Positions 26,575-35,977 of a DNA stretch of 64,000 bases are shown piece by piece. The notes under the pieces were generated by a model. The model worked only from the letters and a program-made list of their open reading frames with translations. It was not told the DNA's origin and ran no database searches. The position numbers were made by a program, and so were the translations under genes. The stretch comes from Chlamydia trachomatis (GTDB lineage Bacteria; Chlamydiota; Chlamydiia; Chlamydiales; Rhabdochlamydiaceae): NCBI GenBank assembly GCA_945875745.1, contig CAMCLJ010000001.1, positions 61,853-125,852 on the forward strand. Reading direction: 5' to 3'. Position 1 is the stretch's first letter; every line of letters begins with the position of its first letter.

Positions 26575-28457
26575 GACGAGCAAGAAAAAAATATATAAAT
26601 AAAGCCTCTCTAATGAGCAAATGTATCACCATCTCATTACTTGTTCATGGTATTGTTCTTTATGTGTTTTATCAAAATCCTATTACTCTTTATGCCACTT
26701 CTATTTTTCAAAAAAATCAGCCTGCACCCACTGCAATTTTTGAAGATGCGGACCTAACTATCGATCAAAAAGAGCAGGCGCTTGCAGAAGTATTTGAAGA
26801 AATCTTACTCTCCTCCTCATCCCCATTTGATGCAATGGGATTATCAATGAAGACAAGCCCAAGTCCCGGGTTAGAGAACGGGACAGAATCTGTTTCTTAC
26901 GGCTCTGTATTGTCAGGTCATGAGCTTACTTTCAATGACACTTTAAATGTTCTAGATACACAAGAACTACCCATTAGAGCGCAAGAGATCTTAAAGGTGA
27001 AAATGATTATCGAGGAGCCTGCAGTAGAGCTGGGAATGGGTTTAGATCTTACGCCACTGATCGAAGAAATCAACCTGCCAAATAGCAACATTCTTCCGGC
27101 GATCTCATATCCGGATACGATAACCAATGACGCCTCAGAGTCAGAAATTTCCTCACCTATTCTTACCTTTGACGCTCCTTCCCTAGAAATTAAAGGATCT
27201 GAAGATGGGTATCAATATAGCTCTGCCCCCTTGCCTCTATTGAAAGGGCCCCACGAACCAGCACAGATCCGAGCGCAAGGACTAGCCTCTGCAAAAAGGA
27301 CCATAGAATTATCACCAGATTCCGATACAGATGGACCAGTCGTTCACAAAGAACCTTTTATTGCACAAACAATATTTAGTAATTCCCCTTTAGATGAAGA
27401 AAATCTTAAAAAAACCTTCTGTGGCACGTCCTGGAGTGACTCATTCGATATCGATGTAAAAATTTCTCATCCTACAGATGCAGGACGGTACGTATTTTCT
27501 TTGGTCCTTACCCCTAAAAAGAATATAGCCTATGAAAAAATCCCACAAAACTTTTACTTTTTAATCGACCCATCTTCCTCTATTGACAGACATAAATTTA
27601 GCCTCTTTAAAAGATCTATTCTTAAATCGTTAAATAGCATGCACGAGGGAGACCGGTTTAATATTATTGTCCTTGATAAAAAGCTGTCTCGCATGAGCTC
27701 TCAAAACAAAACCTTTAATGCAAGAGCTGTGCAAGCAGCGGAAGATTTCCTCGATAATATTTCACAGGCAAGCTTTACATCCTCTGTAGATATTATTGAT
27801 GCCCTTCAAAGGGTATCGAATCTAATTGATGAGAATGGCCACATGCATACAGCTCTTTTGCTAACCAACGGCCAAAGCTCCCAGGGTTTTCAAAATCAAC
27901 AAAAAAGCATCAAAGAATTTATCGAAAAAAATGGTACTAAAATGTCTTTATATGCCGCAGCCGTTGGCAGTAAAAACAACCTCGTTAACCTCGATATGCT
28001 GTGTAGTATTGCAGGGGGTAAGCTCCTTTATTCCGATACAAACGCAGCGTTTCCTAGAAAATTTTCCTTACTTGTCAAAGAGCTAAAGACACCAATTGCT
28101 AGAGACATCAAAGTGTCAGTAGCTGCAAAAAATAGTAAAGCCGGCATAAAACTATTTACCCAATCACAGCAGCTCCCAGCTTTTTATGCGCAAGCCCCTT
28201 ACGTGATTATGGGAACGATTGAAAGGTTATCCGATATTACTCTGTATTTAGAGGCAAAAAATGATAGTGAATGGATTACAATTGAAAAAGCGATTTCGTT
28301 CCAAGATGCGGAGGTAGATAGCCATCTTGTTAATCGATGGTCTCAAGCTCAGATTGCAACCCAGTATCAAACTTTCTTAAAAGACCCTAAATCAAAGTAC
28401 CTGCAAAAAGCCAAAGAGCTTCTACAACACACCTATGGTAAGGCTGCTGTCGAATGA
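26571..28457 (+). CDS. Membrane-anchored von Willebrand factor A domain protein
   Basis: A 628-residue protein. One N-terminal membrane helix (about residues 17-36, CITISLLVHGIVLYVFYQN) is followed by an acidic, Ser/Pro-rich, poorly structured stretch to about residue 280. A VWA domain follows at about 320-510, with the metal-site motif DPSSS (D-x-S-x-S) in FYFLIDPSSSIDRHKF and ALLLTNGQSSQG in the later metal-loop position. The C-terminus is helical. The topology places the VWA domain in the periplasm. Start and stop overlap both neighbours (ATGA on each side), so it is made together with the exported TPR protein. VWA-TPR pairs are familiar from Bat-type operons and MoxR systems, but no MoxR ATPase is present here. 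Confidence 0.8.
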   Translation: MRRARKKYINKASLMSKCITISLLVHGIVLYVFYQNPITLYATSIFQKNQPAPTAIFEDADLTIDQKEQALAEVFEEILLSSSSPFDAMGLSMKTSPSPGLENGTESVSYGSVLSGHELTFNDTLNVLDTQELPIRAQEILKVKMIIEEPAVELGMGLDLTPLIEEINLPNSNILPAISYPDTITNDASESEISSPILTFDAPSLEIKGSEDGYQYSSAPLPLLKGPHEPAQIRAQGLASAKRTIELSPDSDTDGPVVHKEPFIAQTIFSNSPLDEENLKKTFCGTSWSDSFDIDVKISHPTDAGRYVFSLVLTPKKNIAYEKIPQNFYFLIDPSSSIDRHKFSLFKRSILKSLNSMHEGDRFNIIVLDKKLSRMSSQNKTFNARAVQAAEDFLDNISQASFTSSVDIIDALQRVSNLIDENGHMHTALLLTNGQSSQGFQNQQKSIKEFIEKNGTKMSLYAAAVGSKNNLVNLDMLCSIAGGKLLYSDTNAAFPRKFSLLVKELKTPIARDIKVSVAAKNSKAGIKLFTQSQQLPAFYAQAPYVIMGTIERLSDITLYLEAKNDSEWITIEKAISFQDAEVDSHLVNRWSQAQIATQYQTFLKDPKSKYLQKAKELLQHTYGKAAVE

Positions 28458-29041
28458 GCCTGCGTTTAATAGGTGGTAAATTTAAAAACCGTGAAATTAA
28501 AACCCCTGTGGGCATTCTTACAAAGCCTACTATGAGTCTGATGAGGAAAGCGGTCTTTGATATTTGCCAAGGACAGATAGAAGGGACTCATTTCCTCGAT
28601 ATCTTTGCTTGCAGTGGAGCAATGGGGCTAGAAGCGCTCAGTCGTGGTGCTGCAACAGCTACCTTTATAGATAAGGATCGAAGAGCTGCCTCTTGTATTA
28701 AACACAACGCTATTTTACTGAACGTAGAACATCAGGTCAGTATCCTCTGCTATGATGCGATGACGGCCCTTGATAAGGTAATAAAGCAAAAACAGAAGTA
28801 CTCTATTGTATATATCGATCCCCCCTATACCCATGTAGAGCAACTCGGGCATAAACCGATCGAATTTATCCATTTTTTTGATCAAAACGATCTCACTGAT
28901 CAAAATGGAATCTTATTTTTAGAAGAAGCTCACCCCTCCCATATCGATATAGACAAACTCTCGCTCGAGAAGATCCGGCATAAAAACACGAGAAAATTTA
29001 GTAATTCCCTGCTGCATCAATTTATCTGTGAAAATCCTTAG
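28454..29041 (+). CDS. rsmD: 16S rRNA (guanine-966-N2)-methyltransferase RsmD
   Basis: A 195-residue methyltransferase. It begins MSLRLIGGKFKNREIKTP and carries the family RxTxxxxREAxFD-type block as KPTMSLMRKAVFDIC. The SAM site is FLDIFACSGAMGLEALSRGA and the catalytic motif is YIDPPYTH (DPPY). It methylates G966 of 16S rRNA in the assembled small subunit. The start overlaps the VWA gene by four bases, so a housekeeping enzyme sits at the end of an envelope operon. A hairpin with a T tract begins at its stop. Confidence 0.95.
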   Translation: MSLRLIGGKFKNREIKTPVGILTKPTMSLMRKAVFDICQGQIEGTHFLDIFACSGAMGLEALSRGAATATFIDKDRRAASCIKHNAILLNVEHQVSILCYDAMTALDKVIKQKQKYSIVYIDPPYTHVEQLGHKPIEFIHFFDQNDLTDQNGILFLEEAHPSHIDIDKLSLEKIRHKNTRKFSNSLLHQFICENP

Positions 29042-29071
29042 AGCGGCATCAACTGCCCTTGCTCATTTTTT
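29041..29071 (+). terminator. Terminator of the TPR-VWA-rsmD operon
   Basis: GAGC + GGCA pairs with TGCC + GCTC (with a three-base bulge) and is followed by ATTTTTT. It starts at the last base of the rsmD stop codon. Confidence 0.5.
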
Positions 29072-29120
29072 AAAGAAGAAAAGCTTACCTGTAATCAAGG
29101 CTATTAAACATATCCCACAT

Positions 29121-29163
29121 TAAACACCTGCCTTTATAATACAGGAAGTAGATTGGGTGTTTA
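29121..29163. repeat. Long-range inverted repeat in the rsmD/porin gap
   Basis: TAAACACC (29121-29128) is perfectly complementary to GGTGTTTA (29156-29163), and within the loop CCTG/CAGG can form a second small stem. It lies between two convergent terminators and has no T tract, so its role is unclear. Confidence 0.3.
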
Positions 29164-29215
29164 ACCAATGCCACAATCTTATGAAAACCAATACGGCACT
29201 TTTCATTTGCTGGCT

Positions 29216-29251
29216 AAAAAAAAATGCAGAGGCTCTTACAACCCTCTGCAT
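29216..29251 (-). terminator. Rho-independent terminator of the porin gene at 29278
   Basis: On the minus strand ATGCAGAGG (29251-29243) pairs perfectly with CCTCTGCAT (29232-29224) and runs directly into eight to nine T residues. It is 27 bases after the porin stop. Confidence 0.8.
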
Positions 29252-29277
29252 CTTAAAAGATAAAGGAAATCAAATGA

Positions 29278-30486
29278 TTAGAAATGAAAAGCGGCTTTAA
29301 ATGTAAAGCCTTGGAGTGTTAAGTTCCCAGTAGACATCGCATCGATAAATCTATTGGTATTAAACCACACCTGCTCCTCCCAACCCGCTTTTAATTCAAG
29401 CATATACATCTCATCATAGAACCACTCCATATATTCTAGGCCAAGACCGAGCTCTAAAACTGGAGTTACAGTATGATTGCTTCTTTTAGTATCAACCACC
29501 TCCATTGGAGATGGGACTGGGAATGCTGTACCGGAACCTGTGCCGTCACTAGCAACATAGCTAGTATCATAACCATTAAATGTCAGTTCTGCACTGTAAT
29601 ACTGATACATGGCACTCAGGGCGAGATTTCCATATAGACCCCAATTTTTAGTAAAATGCCAGACAGGATCTATACCAGTACGGATACCAAGTCCCCATGA
29701 TTTAAGCGACTGATCTTCCTTGAAAACACCACCACCATATATCAACTGGTCGCTAAGAACTAGCTCAAGCAATCCACCTGTGCTACTAGTATCTGATTTC
29801 AGATGAAAATGAGTATCAAATGTTTGCTTAATCCAAGCGCTTTTTAATCCGATATGAGGTCTATAGGTCAGATATCTGCTAAGAAAAAAATTCCTTCCCA
29901 GCTCTAAATCAATTACATTATAACGCAATCCCCAAGCGCCCGTTATTTTGTTGTTATTTCCGGCTGTTGTAACGCCAACAGCGGTACGATTAGCAATGTT
30001 AGAGAGTACAGCGCTAGAATCAGATGTATCTCGTGTTACAGATTTTTTATTGCTTGTGATAGGATTCAACCACGTCCACTGAGCAAAAAAATCCCAGCCA
30101 TCATGGGCAAAATCCATTCCAACACCCATTTTGAACCCAGGCTCCCAAGCTCGTGGAGCTTGTTTTATAGAGCTACTAGAAGGAACGACGGTAACTATCT
30201 CCCCTGTACTCGGGTTTGGGGTTGAATACCCATATCCTCCGCTGAAAGCAAAATCCAGGCCATCCTGCTGCGCTTGCCAGTAGATAAAATCCCCGCTCAG
30301 AACAAATTCAGCACCCAGTCTGACATAAGGGGCCACTGGAGGAGTAATCACACCACTAGGCTGAGAGGTAACGCCCTCAGGCATCCGTTCTATTTTTTGG
30401 CTGTCCTCTTTTGAGTAAGCCACTCCACTTAGAACCATAGAAGAGCACACAAGCCCTAAAACAAACGACCATCTTTGATCTAACAT
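29278..30486 (-). CDS. MOMP-like outer-membrane porin (Legionella/Simkania OMP family), copy 1
   Basis: A 402-residue protein with a signal peptide (cleavage probably near GVAYSKE), a proline-rich linker (VITPPVAPYV), then alternating aromatic beta strands to a terminal phenylalanine (GFTFKAAFHF), the usual outer-membrane barrel signature. GDFIYWQAQQDGLDFA, WEPGFKMGVGMDFAHDGWDFFAQWTWL and LELGLGLEYMEWFYDE match the Legionella-type MOMP family, which is expanded in Simkania and its relatives. It probably forms a porin for small nutrients. An AAGGAG box lies seven bases before the ATG. It is a close paralogue of the next gene: the strands are nearly identical, while the surface-loop regions (after KQTFDTHFH and after LTFNGYDTS) differ in sequence and length. 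Confidence 0.88.
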   Translation of the reverse strand: MLDQRWSFVLGLVCSSMVLSGVAYSKEDSQKIERMPEGVTSQPSGVITPPVAPYVRLGAEFVLSGDFIYWQAQQDGLDFAFSGGYGYSTPNPSTGEIVTVVPSSSSIKQAPRAWEPGFKMGVGMDFAHDGWDFFAQWTWLNPITSNKKSVTRDTSDSSAVLSNIANRTAVGVTTAGNNNKITGAWGLRYNVIDLELGRNFFLSRYLTYRPHIGLKSAWIKQTFDTHFHLKSDTSSTGGLLELVLSDQLIYGGGVFKEDQSLKSWGLGIRTGIDPVWHFTKNWGLYGNLALSAMYQYYSAELTFNGYDTSYVASDGTGSGTAFPVPSPMEVVDTKRSNHTVTPVLELGLGLEYMEWFYDEMYMLELKAGWEEQVWFNTNRFIDAMSTGNLTLQGFTFKAAFHF

Positions 30487-30648
30487 CTGATATCTCCTTC
30501 TTTAAAAAAAGCAGCATTGCTTTTAATTAACCTTATTTTAAGGAAATACATTGACATATATTTAAGATCAAAATAATTTTTATTAAAAAACAAAAATTCA
30601 ACCCATATCAATAGGGAGGTAGCTTGAAAGGTGAAACGAATCCAGTGA

Positions 30649-31860
30649 TTAGAAATGAAAACCTGCTTTAAAAGTAAAGCCCTGCAGTGTTAAGTTCCCA
30701 GTAGACATAGCATCCATAAATCTATTGGTATTAAACCAGACCTGCTCTTCCCACCCTGCTTTTAATTCCAGCATATAGCTCTCATCATAAAACCAAGCCA
30801 TATATTCGAGCCCAAGACCGAGCTCTAAAACAGGAGTTACAGTATGATTGCTTCTGTGGGCATTCATGACTTCCATAGTCGAGGAGATCGGATAAGCCTT
30901 ATAGGGAGCTGTGGTCCCATCACTAGCATTGACAAATGCAGTATTATAACCATTCAACGTGCCTGATGCGCTGTAATACTGATACATAGCGCTGAGTGCA
31001 AGATTGCCATATACACCCCAATTCTTAGCAAAATGCCAGACAGGATCTATACCAGCACGGATTCCGAGTCCCCATGATTTAAGCTTCTGGTTTTGCTTAA
31101 AAACACCACCAGCGTAATTCGTGTCATCTTTCCAAAGTTGGAAGAAATCACTTGATTGATTGAGATCGGTGGTTGGATAAAAATGAGTCTGAAAAGTTTG
31201 ATTAATCCAAGCCGTCTTGAGTCCGAAATGAGGTCTATATGTCATATACCGGCTAAGAAAAAAGTTCCTTCCCAGTTCTAGATCAATCACATTATAATGC
31301 AATCCCCAAGCGCCTGTTATTTTATAATTATTCCCTGCTGTTTTAAAGACAGTACCCGTACGAGCAGGAATGTTACTGAGTATATTACTTTCGTTAGATG
31401 TATCTCGTTTTACAGATTTTTTATTACCGAGAATCGGATTGAGCCATGTCCACTGAGCAAAAAGATCCCATCCATCATGCTGCAAATTCATTCCAAAACC
31501 CAGTTTAAACCCAGGCTCCCAAGGTCTTGGGACTTGTTTTACAGAACTGCTAGTAGGAACGACAGTTCGCAGCTTACCCGTATCAGGGTCAAGTGCTGTA
31601 AACCCATATCCACCGCTGATAGCAAAGTCCAGGCCATCCTGCTGCGCTTGCCAGTAAATAAAATCCCCAGTAAGAAACACCTCAGAATCGTTTTTGATAC
31701 TAGGAGCTACAGCAGGAGTAATCACGCCTTTAGGTGCAGATTTAATACCAACGGGCCTGGCGTCTATTGTTTGACCCTCTTCTTGAGAATAAACCAGAGG
31801 ATTTAGGAAGATAGAAGCACAACATACTCCTAAAGCAAATAAGGATCTTTGATACGACAT
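30649..31860 (-). CDS. MOMP-like outer-membrane porin (Legionella/Simkania OMP family), copy 2
   Basis: A 403-residue protein from the ATG at 31860, seven bases after an AAGGAG box; the longer frame to 31890 has no such site. The signal peptide reads SLFALGVCCASIFLNPLVYS. Barrel strands correspond one to one with the downstream copy, including the identical terminal block ELKAGWEEQVWFNTNRF and the final Phe. Predicted loops differ, with a longer one after QTFQTHFYP. The 162-base gap to copy 1 contains no clear terminator, so the two may share a transcript, although copy 1 has its own good ribosome-binding site. The tandem arrangement indicates duplication followed by loop divergence. Confidence 0.88.
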   Translation of the reverse strand: MSYQRSLFALGVCCASIFLNPLVYSQEEGQTIDARPVGIKSAPKGVITPAVAPSIKNDSEVFLTGDFIYWQAQQDGLDFAISGGYGFTALDPDTGKLRTVVPTSSSVKQVPRPWEPGFKLGFGMNLQHDGWDLFAQWTWLNPILGNKKSVKRDTSNESNILSNIPARTGTVFKTAGNNYKITGAWGLHYNVIDLELGRNFFLSRYMTYRPHFGLKTAWINQTFQTHFYPTTDLNQSSDFFQLWKDDTNYAGGVFKQNQKLKSWGLGIRAGIDPVWHFAKNWGVYGNLALSAMYQYYSASGTLNGYNTAFVNASDGTTAPYKAYPISSTMEVMNAHRSNHTVTPVLELGLGLEYMAWFYDESYMLELKAGWEEQVWFNTNRFMDAMSTGNLTLQGFTFKAGFHF

Positions 31861-32542
31861 ACATGATCTCCTTGTGAAAATAAGTATCATTCATAAAATT
31901 CAAAAACAGGTAAAGGAAGACCAAATATCGACTTGTGGATCACATGTAGGAGGTTGAATAATAAAACACCCAGTACATAAACTGAAAATCATCTTAAAAA
32001 ATCAAAGATCCTTATTATAGACGACTTCTTTCAATACAGACTTACCCTTGGTTTAACCTGATTCTTCTTCGAGTTATATCGGAATTTCAGCCGACTAGAG
32101 ATGAATGAAAAAGCCAATGAGCAGTCTATATTTGGTGTAAATTTCTTTTTTCTTAAAGGAATGCTATTGAAAGTCTCTATTTTAATTCAAAAGATTTTTT
32201 TAATTAAAAACAGAAAGAGGCAACTCTACAAAATCGATAAAAAAAAGCCCTCTAAATAAAGATGATCTTTTGTATTAGGCAATACCACAATAATCCCGAT
32301 CTTCTACCAAAGGTAATTCAACATTTTTGATATCAAAAACTAAGGACTTACTAGAACAGCATTCTGACTGTATTCCCAATCCAAAAAGGGGATTTCTGTA
32401 GAGGCAAATGCTCTAAACTGCTTAATAGAGAAAACCCCTCGAATTAAAAAATGGATCGAAATAAATGCAAAAATAATTTGCTTTGCAGTTTAGCCTGTGT
32501 ATAAAGAAGATTATTAAAAGTTATAAGATGAGGTAGAAAAAT
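31861..32542. other. Divergent intergenic region of about 680 bases
   Basis: No coding frame. It must hold the promoter of the leftward porin genes and that of the rightward antiporter. A minus-strand TATAAT (32019-32014) sits about 150 bases before the porin start but lacks a good -35 box. On the plus strand, TTGCTT (32478-32483), 16 bases, TATAAA (32500-32505) is a weak candidate for the antiporter. The long leader is typical of chlamydial porin genes. Confidence 0.4.
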
Positions 32543-33742
32543 ATGGATGGAGAACTGATCCATTTAAAAATTGTGATTATTCTAACCTTTGGATTTACCT
32601 TTGCCAGTATGCTTGGCTACTTATCTTTAAAACTCAAGCTATCTCCAATTATGGGCTACCTTATCGCAGGCTATCTAGTCGGACCTAACTCACCAGGCTT
32701 TGTAGCTGACAAAGAAATTGCTGAGCAACTGGCTGAAATCGGAGTGATCTTAATGATGTTTGGGGTGGGGCTTCATTTTAAATGGCAGGATTTAGTCCGT
32801 GTAAAAAACATTGCTATCCCAGGTGCTATCGGACAGACAGTTTTCGCTACTTTGATCACGGCATGTCTTATGAAAGCCGTTGGATGGTCTTGGGAGGAAG
32901 GTATTCTCTTAGGTCTTGCACTGGGCGTTGCAAGCACCGTGGTGCTTGTAAGAGTTCTTACAAGCAATCATTTAATTCATAAAGAAGAGGGTAAAATTGC
33001 AGTAGGCTGGCTTATTGTAGAGGATATTATCACGGTCGCAGCGATTTTACTCATCCCAACTCTTGCAGCTTCTTTTAACGGACAAAGCTACTCGACATCT
33101 CAGGTGGTTGCAGACTTTACTATGGCTATCTTTAAATTCTTTGTCTTAGCAGTTATTATGCTGACCATAGGTAAAAGAATTGTTAATCATCTACTATCTA
33201 AGGTGCAACATTTGATGTCTGAGGAGCTATTTTTACTCACTATTTTAGCTAGCACTTTTGTGATTGCTTCAGCGTCCGCTGTCTTATTTGGGACATCGAT
33301 TGCTCTAGGCGCTTTTATTGCAGGGATGTCAACTGCTCAAACCCCTTTAAGGCAATATGTCCTTCACACAGTCACCCCACTTAAAGATACATTTATTGTT
33401 ATCTTCTTTTTATCGGCAGGGATGTTCTTTAATCCATTTACTATCTTCGAAAATTTTGGAATGTTTTTACTTGTTCTATCAATTATTCTTATTATTAAAC
33501 CTATATTAGCTTTTTTGATTACTACAGTATTGAAATACCCGCCTAAAACAGCAGTCACTGTGGCGATCGCTTTAGCACAAATCGGAGAATTTTCTTTTAT
33601 TATGGCCGATCAGGCATTAAAATTTAAACTCCTCCCCCCGGCTGGATATGATATCTTAGTCGCAAGCGCATTAGTATCCTTATCGATTAACCCCTCATTA
33701 TTTAAGCTTGTAAACCTGGGTAAAAAGCGCTCTACAGCATGA
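32543..33742 (+). CDS. CPA2-family cation:proton antiporter, membrane domain only (KefB/YbaL-like)
   Basis: A 399-residue protein with about twelve membrane helices. LKLSPIMGYLIAGYLVGP, AEIGVILMMFGVGLHFK, GLALGVASTVVLVRVL and GWLIVEDIITVAAILL (the ED pair of the ion site) match the Na_H_exchanger domain of CPA2 transporters, closest in feel to YbaL. YbaL and KefB carry a further 150-200 residues with a TrkA-N/RCK domain that binds NAD or glutathione; here the protein ends after the membrane part (FKLVNLGKKRSTA) and no RCK frame follows. It would exchange K+ or Na+ for H+ at the inner membrane without that control domain. Confidence 0.85.
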   Translation: MDGELIHLKIVIILTFGFTFASMLGYLSLKLKLSPIMGYLIAGYLVGPNSPGFVADKEIAEQLAEIGVILMMFGVGLHFKWQDLVRVKNIAIPGAIGQTVFATLITACLMKAVGWSWEEGILLGLALGVASTVVLVRVLTSNHLIHKEEGKIAVGWLIVEDIITVAAILLIPTLAASFNGQSYSTSQVVADFTMAIFKFFVLAVIMLTIGKRIVNHLLSKVQHLMSEELFLLTILASTFVIASASAVLFGTSIALGAFIAGMSTAQTPLRQYVLHTVTPLKDTFIVIFFLSAGMFFNPFTIFENFGMFLLVLSIILIIKPILAFLITTVLKYPPKTAVTVAIALAQIGEFSFIMADQALKFKLLPPAGYDILVASALVSLSINPSLFKLVNLGKKRSTA

Positions 33743-33774
33743 GTTCTCAGTATACGGAGTAGGACTGTCTCTCG

Positions 33775-33854
33775 AGGACCTTGATAGTTCCTATTGGGAG
33801 ATATCTCTCAATCGCATATCATACTTGTATTGATATCGTATTACCCAAGGTCCT
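33775..33854 (+). promoter_or_regulatory. Inverted repeat covering the pcrA ribosome-binding site
   Basis: AGGACCTT (33775-33782) is perfectly complementary to AAGGTCCT (33847-33854); GATATC near 33800 can pair with GATATC near 33835 inside the loop. The 3' arm contains AAGG, the only ribosome-binding site candidate for the pcrA ATG at 33860. A folded leader would hide it. Confidence 0.4.
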
Positions 33855-33859
33855 TCCTT

Positions 33860-35977
33860 ATGAAACATACTATTGCTCTTAACACCCATCAACAAATAGC
33901 TGTTGAACATATTGAAGGACCGATGCTAGTGCTGGCTGGCGCAGGCTCTGGAAAAACCAGGATTGTAATCCATAGAATTCTGCATCTGCTCGATATAGGC
34001 GTGCCTGCATTAGAAATTCTGGCAGTTACCTTTACCAATAAGGCAGCAGAAGAGATGAAATCACGAATACTGAATATAGCTCATGTCCAGGTTCTTACAT
34101 GCACATTTCATAGCCTGGCAGCTCGTATACTAAGAGAGTCTATCGAGCATCTCGGCTACGACAACCATTTTGTGATCTTAGATGAAGAGGATAGTGAAAA
34201 AGTACTCAAAGAATGCTTTAAAGCCCTTGGGATAAAAGAAGAAAAAAGCACCATTAAGAATATCCGCTCTCAAATTTCTCATGCAAAAAATCATCTACTT
34301 GAACCGGAGAGTTTTACATTAGAAAACCCCACATTCTACGACCTATACCATCTCTACCAAAAAAAATTAAAAGAATACAACGGCCTAGATTTTGATGATC
34401 TACTTTTTCTGACAGTCAAACTCTTTAAAGAAAAACCAGAGGTTTTATCTGTTTATCAAATAAGGTGGAATTTCATCCTTATCGATGAATATCAGGACAC
34501 GAATACAGCTCAGTATACGATCACTAAATTACTTTCTGGAAAACATCATAACGTATTTGCAGTCGGAGATCCTGACCAATCGATCTATTCTTGGCGTGGG
34601 GCAAACGTGCAAAACATCCTTGCATTCGAAAAAGAGTATCCTGGAGCTAAAGTTGTAACCCTTGACCAAAACTACAGAAGCTCCAATAACATTCTTAAAG
34701 CAGCTAATGCCCTTATCCAAGAAAACAGCTCACGCTATGAAAAAAATTTATGGAGCGATCGGGGCGATGGAGAAAAAATAGGACTCTTTATTGCAGATAA
34801 TGAAACACAAGAAGCAGAATTTGTAGTGGAGAAACTCCAAGAGATGGCAAAGGCAAATAAAATCTCTTTCAAAGAATCCGCTATTTTTTACCGTACAAAC
34901 TTTCAGTCTCGAACCTTTGAAGATTCTCTGCTAAAAGCAAATGTTCCCTATGTGATCGTTGGGGGGATGTCTTTTTATCAGAGAAAAGAAATTAAAGACA
35001 TCCTGGCTCTACTGCGTATGTCTCTTGGAAGCAATGATTTTCTTGCATTTACCCGGACGATCAACACTCCAAAAAGAGGGTTTGGAGAGGCTGCGCTTAC
35101 AAAAATTAAAACTATTGCCGATGAGTACTCCCTAGATATACTAACCACAGCGCTCAGGATCGTAGAAAAACAGATCGATGCAAAATTATCAGCCAAACAG
35201 ATAGAAAACCTCAAAGACTATGTGCAAACAATCCAAGCTCTTAGAGAAATGCGAAAAGCAAATGTAAGACTTGATGAAATCATCACCTCAGCTATTGAAA
35301 GAAGTCGTTATCTCAATTATTTAAAGGAAGACCCAGAAACTTATGGGGAACGAAAAGAAAATATTCAAGAGCTCGTATCCAAGGCTGCTGAATGGCAGCA
35401 AGAAGCTCATTTTCCGGATCTAGCAGCCTTTCTTGAAGAACTGACTCTCAAAGCTTCGGTATCGAGTGATCAAGAACAACAAGATAGTATCCGGCTTATG
35501 ACGCTACATAACGGAAAAGGACTTGAATTTAGACTAGTCTTTTTAGTTGGCATGGAAGAAGACCTCCTACCTCATATCAATAGCAAGGGCGATGAAGATA
35601 AGATAGAAGAAGAGAGAAGGCTCTGTTATGTAGGGATGACGCGGGCAAAAGAAAATCTATTCCTTACCGCATCAAGATACCGGTTTTTATGGGGAGGATC
35701 TCGGTCGATGCGCCCCAGTCGCTTTCTGAAAGAAATACCTTCAATTTATACAGAAAAACTCCACAAGGCAGCTTCATACCAGATTGACCTTTATCAAGAA
35801 GGGGATGGAACTGTTTTTAGCCCGGGCTCTACCGTCTTACATAAAGACTTTGGTGCCGGAATTGTACATAAAGCATACCAAACCTCGCTTGGGCTTACCT
35901 ATGATGTCTTCTTTGCAAAAAATCAGACTACGAGGACCCTCGTTGGAAAGTATGCTAAACTAATTGGCATTGATTAA
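33860..35977 (+). CDS. pcrA: ATP-dependent DNA helicase PcrA/UvrD
   Basis: A 705-residue superfamily 1A helicase from the ATG at 33860; the frame is open to 33794, but homologues start just before LNTHQQIAVEH. Motifs in order: Walker A (LAGAGSGKT), Ia (VTFTNKAAEEMKSR), II (FILIDEYQDTN), III (AVGDPDQSIYSWRGA), IV (LDQNYRS), V (LMTLHNGKGLEF) and VI (LCYVGMTRAKE). The C-terminal Tudor-like domain (GSTVLHKDFGAGIVHKAY) is of the PcrA type and contacts RNA polymerase. It unwinds DNA in nucleotide excision and mismatch repair. Its 3' end overlaps the convergent GT9-like gene by 18 bases. Confidence 0.95.
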   Translation: MKHTIALNTHQQIAVEHIEGPMLVLAGAGSGKTRIVIHRILHLLDIGVPALEILAVTFTNKAAEEMKSRILNIAHVQVLTCTFHSLAARILRESIEHLGYDNHFVILDEEDSEKVLKECFKALGIKEEKSTIKNIRSQISHAKNHLLEPESFTLENPTFYDLYHLYQKKLKEYNGLDFDDLLFLTVKLFKEKPEVLSVYQIRWNFILIDEYQDTNTAQYTITKLLSGKHHNVFAVGDPDQSIYSWRGANVQNILAFEKEYPGAKVVTLDQNYRSSNNILKAANALIQENSSRYEKNLWSDRGDGEKIGLFIADNETQEAEFVVEKLQEMAKANKISFKESAIFYRTNFQSRTFEDSLLKANVPYVIVGGMSFYQRKEIKDILALLRMSLGSNDFLAFTRTINTPKRGFGEAALTKIKTIADEYSLDILTTALRIVEKQIDAKLSAKQIENLKDYVQTIQALREMRKANVRLDEIITSAIERSRYLNYLKEDPETYGERKENIQELVSKAAEWQQEAHFPDLAAFLEELTLKASVSSDQEQQDSIRLMTLHNGKGLEFRLVFLVGMEEDLLPHINSKGDEDKIEEERRLCYVGMTRAKENLFLTASRYRFLWGGSRSMRPSRFLKEIPSIYTEKLHKAASYQIDLYQEGDGTVFSPGSTVLHKDFGAGIVHKAYQTSLGLTYDVFFAKNQTTRTLVGKYAKLIGID

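Noticed and set aside
31297..31806. A 169-codon plus-strand frame within porin copy 2
   Set aside because: Antisense to an intact porin gene; product shows no domain and no start signal.
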